Made by a program: the position numbers and the translations under genes
Assembly (NCBI GenBank): GCA_013152845.1
Contig: JAADFM010000066.1
Location: 1 to 5,639 of the forward strand
Length of the DNA stretch: 5,639 nt
Direction of reading: 5' to 3'
DNA from: Methanobacteriota archaeon
GTDB lineage: Archaea > Hydrothermarchaeota > Hydrothermarchaeia > Hydrothermarchaeales > JAADFM01
Part shown: piece by piece, positions 1 to 4,160 of the stretch
Layout of the letters: the number at the start of each line of letters is the position of its first letter
Numbering within the stretch: position 1 is the first letter of the stretch
The notes under the pieces: model-generated
Database searches by the model: none
Told to the model about the DNA's origin: nothing
The model's input: the letters and a program-made list of their open reading frames with translations, nothing else

Positions 1-2
1 GG

Positions 3-377
3 GCCTACTACATACCTGCCGTGTTCATCCTGCTGATGCCCACCCTCTCGGTCCTATTGAGGGCCTATGTGGAGCCCTACGAGGCCCTCTATCTGGTCTT
101 TGGGGCCATGGCACTCTACGTGGTCTTCATGTACACCTATTTCAAGTACCTCACTCAGGGCGAGCTGCCGAGGCTCTCCCTGGAATACCTCGGAGGCGGC
201 ACGGGCGGTGCGGCCCCATCTGGGGGCGGGAGGATACCCAGGGCACTCCAGGCCTACCTCCCGCCTGAGAAGAGGGCCGTGCCCAGTGTCCTGAGAGGGT
301 ACCTCCCAAAGGAAGACAAGGAGCCGCCCTCCTCCCTAGAGGACTACCTGCCTCCGAAGAAAAAAGATTATAAATGA
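3..377 (+). CDS. C-terminal part of an unidentified membrane protein with a repeated P-x5-YLP tail (5' end outside window)
   Basis: The frame is open from the first base, so the real start lies upstream; 124 residues are visible and the internal GTG at 21 need not be the start. Two hydrophobic segments, about residues 2-20 and 27-49 counted from base 3, look like membrane helices. A hydrophilic tail follows, with a Gly-rich linker (64-75) and three consecutive 15-residue units at 76-90, 91-105 and 106-120. Each unit has Pro at position 4, Leu at 7, Tyr-Leu-Pro at 10-12 and charged residues after; a looser copy lies at 53-67. The tail ends in a Lys-rich stretch (KKKDYK). I do not recognise the family. 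A TadC/FlaJ-type or other secretion/pilus membrane subunit is possible but unproven. The repeated motif suggests a docking tail for a partner, perhaps the ATPase encoded 21 bases downstream. The reading frame is solid; the function is unknown. Confidence 0.8.
   Translation, partial: AYYIPAVFILLMPTLSVLLRAYVEPYEALYLVFGAMALYVVFMYTYFKYLTQGELPRLSLEYLGGGTGGAAPSGGGRIPRALQAYLPPEKRAVPSVLRGYLPKEDKEPPSSLEDYLPPKKKDYK
159..362 (+). repeat. Array of 15-residue (45-base) coding repeats, motif P-x5-Y-L-P
   Basis: Three adjacent units (228-272, 273-317, 318-362) keep exact 15-residue spacing: Pro at residues 79/94/109, Leu at 82/97/112, and Tyr-Leu-Pro starting at 85/100/115. A degenerate fourth unit at 159-203 keeps P-R and Y-L at the same relative positions but has Gly in place of the Pro after YL. 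The DNA of the units differs at most other codons and at synonymous sites while the key residues stay. This argues for selection on the peptide motif rather than a fresh DNA duplication. Confidence 0.75.
361..376 (+). promoter_or_regulatory. Archaeal BRE/TATA promoter for the ATPase gene
   Basis: An A-rich BRE-like run (361-367) is followed by the TATA-like box ttataaat at 368-375. Its centre is about 27 bases before the ATG at 399, so transcription should begin at or within a base or two of that ATG, giving a leaderless mRNA. There is no Shine-Dalgarno sequence between 378 and 398, which fits. The element lies within the last lysine/tyrosine codons and stop of the upstream membrane protein gene. 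Confidence 0.6.
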
Positions 378-398
378 ATTACCCCCAGAATTGGACAA

Positions 399-1136
399 AT
401 GGCTGCAAGACGTTTCACTCGGCTTCTTGAGAACTATCCTAAGGCGATTTACGAGTATTGTCGAAGGTTGGGCTGGGACTACGACCGCTTCAGGTCGAGC
501 ATCAGCGACGAGGGTCTCTCTCACCCGGACCTCTACCTCGAGGACCCCAACACGGGGATAATCGACAAGATGATACAGTTCCTTGAGCCCACTTCACAGA
601 GCTCAGTGTTTATAATCTGGGATGACGTGGGCATGGGCAAGAGCTCAATCCGGGATTTCGTGGCCCGTTCCCTCGAGGATATGCAGGATTACCAGGTCAT
701 CCTCGTCAACGACCCCAGGATGACGTCGCTGCAAATCCTCCGCCTTGTGGCAAGACAAGTAGGGGCGGATGTAGCGGTCTGGAACGACAGGGGGAAGGTC
801 AAGGAGGCTCTCTGGGAGAGGCTCTTGGAGCTTGCCGGGAAGGGCAAGACTATCATTATATGGGTGGACGAGGCAGAGAAGATTACAAACGGGATAATAT
901 CTGAGCTTCGGGCCTTAAGTGACATCAAGACCATCGAGGGGGTGAAGGCGTGCAAGATTATCCTCTCGGGGACGCCCAGACTGATGCAGAAGCTGGAGCA
1001 TTACATCGATTCCGACCCCGAGGATGCCACCGCCTTTGACGACAGGGCAAGCCTCAACACCTTCAGGCTCCACAGGTGGCGAGCGGAAGACATATATAAT
1101 TATTGGAAATTATTAGCAGACTACTGCGAGAGGTAA
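399..1136 (+). CDS. ExeA/TniB-like AAA ATPase, N-terminal and ATPase-core part (frame-broken)
   Basis: This encodes 245 residues of an AAA+ ATPase. After an about 60-residue N-terminal region comes the P-loop DDVGMGKSS (75-83, catalytic-type Lys81-Ser82). Walker B is IIIWVDEAE (152-160, Asp157-Glu158). A sensor-1 strand ends in SGTP (190-193), and Arg216 in DDRASL sits where an arginine finger is expected. The order and the SGTP motif resemble the ExeA/TniB/MuB-like group, which couples ATP hydrolysis to secretin assembly or transposition; which applies here cannot be told. The first Gly of the Walker A pattern is Asp75, an oddity. The frame stops at 1134 just where the lid/winged-helix domain should begin, and that domain continues in another frame (1103-1327), so the intact protein would be about 308 residues. 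ATG 399 is chosen from the TATA spacing. The gene lies between a membrane protein and an unknown protein, with no transposase visible. Confidence 0.75.
   Translation: MAARRFTRLLENYPKAIYEYCRRLGWDYDRFRSSISDEGLSHPDLYLEDPNTGIIDKMIQFLEPTSQSSVFIIWDDVGMGKSSIRDFVARSLEDMQDYQVILVNDPRMTSLQILRLVARQVGADVAVWNDRGKVKEALWERLLELAGKGKTIIIWVDEAEKITNGIISELRALSDIKTIEGVKACKIILSGTPRLMQKLEHYIDSDPEDATAFDDRASLNTFRLHRWRAEDIYNYWKLLADYCER
1092..1099 (+). promoter_or_regulatory. TATA-like AT-rich island inside the ATPase gene (weak)
   Basis: The sequence atatataa lies in a strikingly AT-rich stretch (1090-1118) of an otherwise GC-rich gene, with purines (gcggaaga) in front. A start 26-27 bases downstream would fall near 1122, where no ATG, GTG or TTG is in frame for the C-terminal fragment. 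It may be chance, or it may drive transcription of the downstream 182-codon gene with an untranslated leader. Confidence 0.25.
1100..1133 (+). other. Frame break within the ATPase gene
   Basis: The ATPase domain reads in one frame up to the TAA at 1134-1136. Its expected C-terminal lid reads in the -1 frame, which is closed upstream by TAA at 1097-1099. The change of frame therefore lies within these 34 bases and corresponds to one missing base (or two extra). Two joins give sensible helices: an added base near 1103 gives NYLEIISRLLREVNPF, and one near 1131 gives NYWKLLADYCERVNPF. No canonical X-XXY-YYZ slippery heptamer in the right phase is seen, so a mutation or sequencing/assembly error is likelier than programmed frameshifting. 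Confidence 0.7.
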
Positions 1137-1327
1137 ACCCTTTCCAGAGGGAGGCCGCCGATACGGTCTTCCAGATAAGCGAGGGCAAACCCCGGACCAT
1201 AGCGCAGGTGACCAAACTTGCCTTCAACCACAAGGCCGTAGAACTCAGCAGGGGACAGTCGGACGGGGATTTGTCCATCACCTCGAAGCACATCCTCCAG
1301 GCATTGAAAGAGCAACTCGGTGATTAG
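1103..1327 (+). CDS. C-terminal lid/winged-helix part of the ExeA-like ATPase (displaced by frameshift)
   Basis: This 74-residue frame has only a TTG (1103) as a possible start and no ribosome binding site, so it is probably not an independent gene. It holds VNPFQREA, SEGKPR and a distal helix with ITSKHILQAL. That matches the ExeA-type C-terminal pattern: hydrophobic/F-x-x-EA, then sGxPR, then an Ala/Leu helix, then an 'I-T-x-x-h-I/V-x-x-A-L' end helix. It is the domain missing from the end of the preceding frame (399-1136). It overlaps that frame by 34 bases and ends in TAG directly abutting the ATG of the next gene. I read both pieces as one damaged or mis-sequenced gene; two interacting half-proteins are possible but less likely. 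Confidence 0.65.
   Translation: MEIISRLLREVNPFQREAADTVFQISEGKPRTIAQVTKLAFNHKAVELSRGQSDGDLSITSKHILQALKEQLGD
1319..1324 (+). promoter_or_regulatory. Ribosome binding site GGTGAT for the 182-codon gene
   Basis: GGTGAT matches the complement of the conserved archaeal 16S rRNA 3' end (ATCACC). It sits 3 bases before ATG 1328, overlapping the last codons of the ATPase C-terminal frame. Spacing is short but usable, and it implies coupled translation. Confidence 0.55.
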
Positions 1328-1876
1328 ATGCTGAAAAAAATCGATATCACAGAGAAGCTTAAGAAACTTTCAGGCGAGGGCGAGAAAAAGGCCCCCCTAC
1401 TGAAACCCAAGCGGGTCTCTGAGCTGGCAGACGCAGGGGAGGAGAAGCCAGGGGAGGCACCGCCGGAAGCTCCAGGCAGGGCCATGGAGGAGGTTGTACC
1501 AGGGGCGGCAGACGGCGGCGAGCAGTCCATGGCAAGGTTCCTCCTGACCGAGGAGGACATCGGGAAATCCCGGACCAGGTACAAGGGGGTGGAGGAGGAC
1601 AAGCTCGAGCAGGTCCTGGATGTGGGGGAAAAGGACCCGGCGGAAATCAAGTGGACCGTCAACAAGGACCCCTTTGCCGAGGAGTTCAGCATGCTGAGCA
1701 GGGAGCTCCGGCTGGTGAAGACCTCCCCCCCCATCTATGCAGCGGAGTTCGGCAGTGCCGGGGTGGTCTCATCCCACATAGGCCTCTATACCCTGACCAT
1801 GGGAGGGTTCGGGATGGAGATTGAGAAATTGATAGAGACCTTCACCTCGGTTTTGAAGTCCAAAGGCCTCATATAG
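1328..1876 (+). CDS. Uncharacterised 182-residue protein with disordered front half
   Basis: I do not recognise this family. The first 14 residues could form a short charged helix (MLKKIDITEKLKKL). Residues about 15-68 are rich in Glu, Lys, Pro, Gly and Ala and are probably disordered. Residues about 69-182 look folded: ARFLLTEEDIGKSR, an acidic stretch EEDKLEQVLDVGEKD, then IKWTVNKDPF, a helix AEEFSMLSRELRLVK, a Gly/Ser-rich part (FGSAGVVSSHIGLYTLTMGGFG) and a final helix MEIEKLIETFTSVLKSKG. There is no signal peptide, no clear membrane helix, no Cys and no metal-binding cluster. ATG 1328 follows the TAG of the ATPase frame with no gap and has a GGTGAT site, so the two are translated from one message. 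It is likely a partner or adaptor of the membrane protein/ATPase pair; this is inferred from position only. Confidence 0.75.
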   Translation: MLKKIDITEKLKKLSGEGEKKAPLLKPKRVSELADAGEEKPGEAPPEAPGRAMEEVVPGAADGGEQSMARFLLTEEDIGKSRTRYKGVEEDKLEQVLDVGEKDPAEIKWTVNKDPFAEEFSMLSRELRLVKTSPPIYAAEFGSAGVVSSHIGLYTLTMGGFGMEIEKLIETFTSVLKSKGLI

Positions 1877-1890
1877 AAACCATTATATGC
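1877..1890 (+). promoter_or_regulatory. Archaeal BRE/TATA promoter of argD-hisC-cytochrome operon
   Basis: A purine-rich BRE-like stretch (gaaac, 1876-1880) precedes the box ttatatgc at 1883-1890. The box is centred about 26-27 bases before ATG 1913, so the mRNA should start at or next to the start codon (leaderless). The 22 bases between box and ATG hold no Shine-Dalgarno sequence. A second AT-rich match at 1870-1875 is too far away to be preferred. Confidence 0.65.
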
Positions 1891-1895
1891 GCCTG

Positions 1896-1900
1896 TTTTT
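1896..1900 (+). terminator. Possible T-run terminator of the upstream gene group
   Basis: A run of five T (within tgttttta) lies 20 bases past the stop of the 182-codon gene. Archaeal RNA polymerase can terminate at T-runs without a hairpin, and no hairpin is seen here. The run is short, so read-through is likely. It lies upstream of the predicted argD transcription start, so it would not affect that unit. Confidence 0.35.
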
Positions 1901-1912
1901 AATAGAATCTCC

Positions 1913-3073
1913 ATGGTTGGAGACACCCCCGTAGCCAATACCTATGCGAGGCAGCCCATCGCCCTGGTGAAGGGCAGGGGAGCGGTGGTATGGGATTCCG
2001 AGGGCAGGGAGTACATCGACTGTTTTTCCGGCCTGGCGGTGCTCAACACCGGGCACTCCCATCCCAGGGTGGTGGAGGCCATATGCAGGCAGGCGGGAGA
2101 GATCATGCACACCTCCAACGTCTACCGCATCCTGCCCCAGGAGGAGCTGGCCGAGCTCCTTTTCGAGGTCAGCGGGGGGTACAAATCCTTCTTCTGCAAC
2201 AGCGGTGCCGAGGCCAACGAGGCGGCCATCAAACTGGCGCGCAAGCACACCGGCAGACCCGGCGTCATAGCAGCCAAGAACTCCTTCCACGGCCGGACCC
2301 TGGCGACCCTGGCCGCCACCGGCCAGGAGAAATACAAAAGGGATTTCCAGCCCCTGCCCCGGGAGTTCACCCATGTCGAGTACGGCGACCTGGACGCCCT
2401 GGAGGCGGCGGTGACAGGGGAGACCGGGGCGGTGCTCCTGGAACCCATCCAGGGCGAGGGCGGTGTGGTGGTGCCCCCGGACGGCTACCTCGAGGGGGTC
2501 AGGCAGCTCTGCGACGAGAAGGGCATCCTCCTGATACTGGACGAGGTCCAGACCGGCTTCGGGCGGACCGGGACCATGTTCGCCTGGCAGGGTCTCGGTG
2601 TCGAGCCGGACATATTCACGGTGGCCAAGGCCATAGCCGGCGGGTTCCCCATGGGCGCCATGCTGGCCAGACCCGGGGTCATGGACTCCTTCGCGCCCGG
2701 GGACCATGCCTCCACCTTCGGGGGCAACCACCTGGCGTGTGCTGCTGCCAGGGCAGCGGTGGAGGTGTTAATTGAGGAGAGGCTGGCCGAGCGGGCACGG
2801 GACCTGGGCCGGTACTTCATAGATGCCCTGGAGGGACTCAAGGCCAGGCACCGGGTTGTCAGGGAGGTCCGGGGCCGTGGTCTCATGATAGGGATGGAAC
2901 TGACCGTACCGGGCCAGAACCTGGTGGATGCCGCCAGGGAGGAGGGGGTGCTCATAAACTGCACCCACGACACGGTGCTGAGGTTCCTTCCCCCACTGGT
3001 CATCGAGAGGGCCCAGCTGGACAGGGTGGTTGCGGTACTGGACCGCATCCTGGAGGGGACAGAGGATGGTTGA
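1913..3073 (+). CDS. argD: Acetylornithine aminotransferase-type class III aminotransferase (ArgD)
   Basis: This is a cytoplasmic PLP enzyme that interconverts N-acetylornithine and N-acetylglutamate semialdehyde in arginine synthesis. Archaeal relatives (LysJ/ArgD) may also act on the equivalent lysine-pathway intermediate. The 386 residues are close to the usual family length. Visible landmarks: SGAEAN (97-102) and SFHGRT (124-129) for cofactor binding; EPIQGEGG (177-184); Asp210-Glu211-Val-Gln213 (DEVQTG), where Asp contacts the pyridine nitrogen; Schiff-base Lys239 in TVAKAIAGG; STFGGN (267-272) at the phosphate; and Arg357 in LRFLPPL, which should hold the substrate carboxylate. All key residues are present, so it should be active. 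ATG 1913 is chosen from the TATA spacing and the normal N-terminus. It heads an operon, overlapping hisC by 8 bases. ArgD versus LysJ, or a bifunctional role, cannot be separated from sequence alone. Confidence 0.92.
   Translation: MVGDTPVANTYARQPIALVKGRGAVVWDSEGREYIDCFSGLAVLNTGHSHPRVVEAICRQAGEIMHTSNVYRILPQEELAELLFEVSGGYKSFFCNSGAEANEAAIKLARKHTGRPGVIAAKNSFHGRTLATLAATGQEKYKRDFQPLPREFTHVEYGDLDALEAAVTGETGAVLLEPIQGEGGVVVPPDGYLEGVRQLCDEKGILLILDEVQTGFGRTGTMFAWQGLGVEPDIFTVAKAIAGGFPMGAMLARPGVMDSFAPGDHASTFGGNHLACAAARAAVEVLIEERLAERARDLGRYFIDALEGLKARHRVVREVRGRGLMIGMELTVPGQNLVDAAREEGVLINCTHDTVLRFLPPLVIERAQLDRVVAVLDRILEGTEDG
3052..3056 (+). promoter_or_regulatory. Ribosome binding site GGAGG for hisC
   Basis: GGAGG lies 9 bases before ATG 3066, inside the last codons of argD. 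It decides the hisC start in favour of ATG 3066 rather than the TTG at 3030, which has no such site and would add 12 residues not expected in HisC. Confidence 0.65.
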
Positions 3074-4160
3074 GAAACTCGTAAGGGAAGGGGTGAAGGA
3101 CATACCCCCCTATGTCCCGGGGAGGTCCAGGGAGGAGATTGCCAAGGGGTACGGCCTGGAGCAGGATAGGATAGCCAAGATGGCCTCCAATGAGAACCCC
3201 CTCGGTCCGCCTCCCAAGGCCGTCGCCGCCATCAGGGAGCATGCGGCCTCGTCTTCGGTCTATCCCAGCGCCGATGCCGCAGAGCTGAGGGCCGCCCTGG
3301 CGGACTACCACGGCGTGGAGACGGGCCAGGTAGTGGCAGGCAACGGTTCGGACGAGGTCCTGGACATGGTGGTGAGGGTCTTTCTGGACCCCGGCGACGA
3401 GGCCGTGATATCCACCCCCACCTTCTCGATGTACAGCAGCCTCACCAGGGTGGCAGGCGGCAGGCCGGTCCTGGTCCCGATGACCGGGGATTTCGAGTAC
3501 GACCTCGAGGGGATGAAACAGGCGGTCACAGACCGGACAAAACTCGTCTTCATCTGCTCCCCCAACAACCCCACCGGGACCGTTGTGCCCGGGAAGGGTC
3601 TCGAAGAACTCCTGGACGAGGGTCCGGTGGTGGTGGTGGACGAGGCCTACGGGGAGTTTGCGGACGGGTCCTTTGCGGAGCTTGTGGCCGGGCGGGAGAA
3701 CCTGGTTGTGACCCGCACCTTCTCCAAGGCCTTCGGGCTTGCAGGCCTCAGGGTGGGATACTGCATCACAAGCGAGGTCATCGCAGATTACATGCTGAGG
3801 ATAAAGATACCTTTCAGCGTCAACCTCCTGGCAGAGAAGGCGGCGCTTGCGGCCCTGGAGGACAGGGAGCACCTGGAGAAGACGCTGGAGCTGACAAGGC
3901 AGGGCAGGGAATACCTGACCCGGGAGCTCGGCAGGATGCCTGGTCTCAAGGTGTACCCGTCCAGGGCCAATTTCGTCTTCCTGGATACCAGGGCTTCGGG
4001 GATGACCGGGGCCGAGCTGTCCGAGGCCCTGTTCAGGAAAGGTATAATAACCAGGGACTGCAGTTCCTTTACCGGCCTCGACCCCTATCACCTCAGGATA
4101 AGCGTCGGGACCATGGAAGAGAACCGCAGGGTAGTGGAAGAGTTAAGGGAGATCCTATGA
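3066..4160 (+). CDS. hisC: Histidinol-phosphate aminotransferase (HisC)
   Basis: This is a class I/II PLP aminotransferase that makes histidinol phosphate from imidazole-acetol phosphate and glutamate, in the cytoplasm. From ATG 3066 it has 364 residues, normal for the family. Landmarks: SNENPLGPP (41-49), the YP turn (66-67), NGSDE (93-97), SPNNPTG (165-171, Asn168 region at the cofactor), DEAY (192-195), RTFSKAFGLAGLRVGY with the PLP lysine Lys221 and phosphate-binding Arg229, ANFVF (301-305), and Arg344 in LRISVGT, which should bind the substrate carboxylate. The N-terminal YVPGRSREE is also typical of HisC. It overlaps argD by 8 bases and shares ATGA with the following cytochrome gene, so the three are translationally coupled. 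Some HisC-like enzymes also act on aromatic amino acids; the assignment is otherwise strong. Confidence 0.92.
   Translation: MVEKLVREGVKDIPPYVPGRSREEIAKGYGLEQDRIAKMASNENPLGPPPKAVAAIREHAASSSVYPSADAAELRAALADYHGVETGQVVAGNGSDEVLDMVVRVFLDPGDEAVISTPTFSMYSSLTRVAGGRPVLVPMTGDFEYDLEGMKQAVTDRTKLVFICSPNNPTGTVVPGKGLEELLDEGPVVVVDEAYGEFADGSFAELVAGRENLVVTRTFSKAFGLAGLRVGYCITSEVIADYMLRIKIPFSVNLLAEKAALAALEDREHLEKTLELTRQGREYLTRELGRMPGLKVYPSRANFVFLDTRASGMTGAELSEALFRKGIITRDCSSFTGLDPYHLRISVGTMEENRRVVEELREIL
4147..4151 (+). promoter_or_regulatory. Ribosome binding site (GGGAG) for the cytochrome gene
   Basis: GGGAG within aagggagatcc lies 5 bases before ATG 4157, inside the last hisC codons. With the ATGA stop/start overlap it supports this start and coupled translation. 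Confidence 0.55.

Noticed and set aside
1101..1118. Programmed -1 frameshift site in ggaaattatta
   Set aside because: In the zero frame the codons are AAA TTA TTA, and slipping back one base would pair badly; no X-XXY-YYZ heptamer or clear stimulatory hairpin is seen.
399..1327. ATPase as a transposon partner (TniB/IstB type)
   Set aside because: No transposase, inverted repeats or target duplication are visible in the window, so a mobile element cannot be supported.
1883..2731. 282-codon minus-strand frame opposite argD
   Set aside because: Shadow of argD; no recognisable domain, and compositionally biased.
1990..2775. 261-codon plus-strand frame inside argD
   Set aside because: Out-of-frame reading of argD, full of Arg/Gly/His with no motif.
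3030..3065. TTG at 3030 as the start of hisC
   Set aside because: It would overlap argD by 44 bases, has no ribosome site, and adds residues not typical of HisC; ATG 3066 has GGAGG at good spacing.
3000..4091. Long open frame on the minus strand (363 codons) opposite hisC
   Set aside because: It is antisense to a gene with all HisC motifs. Its protein is rich in Gly, Pro and His, as expected from the reverse complement of GC-rich coding DNA, and shows no domain.
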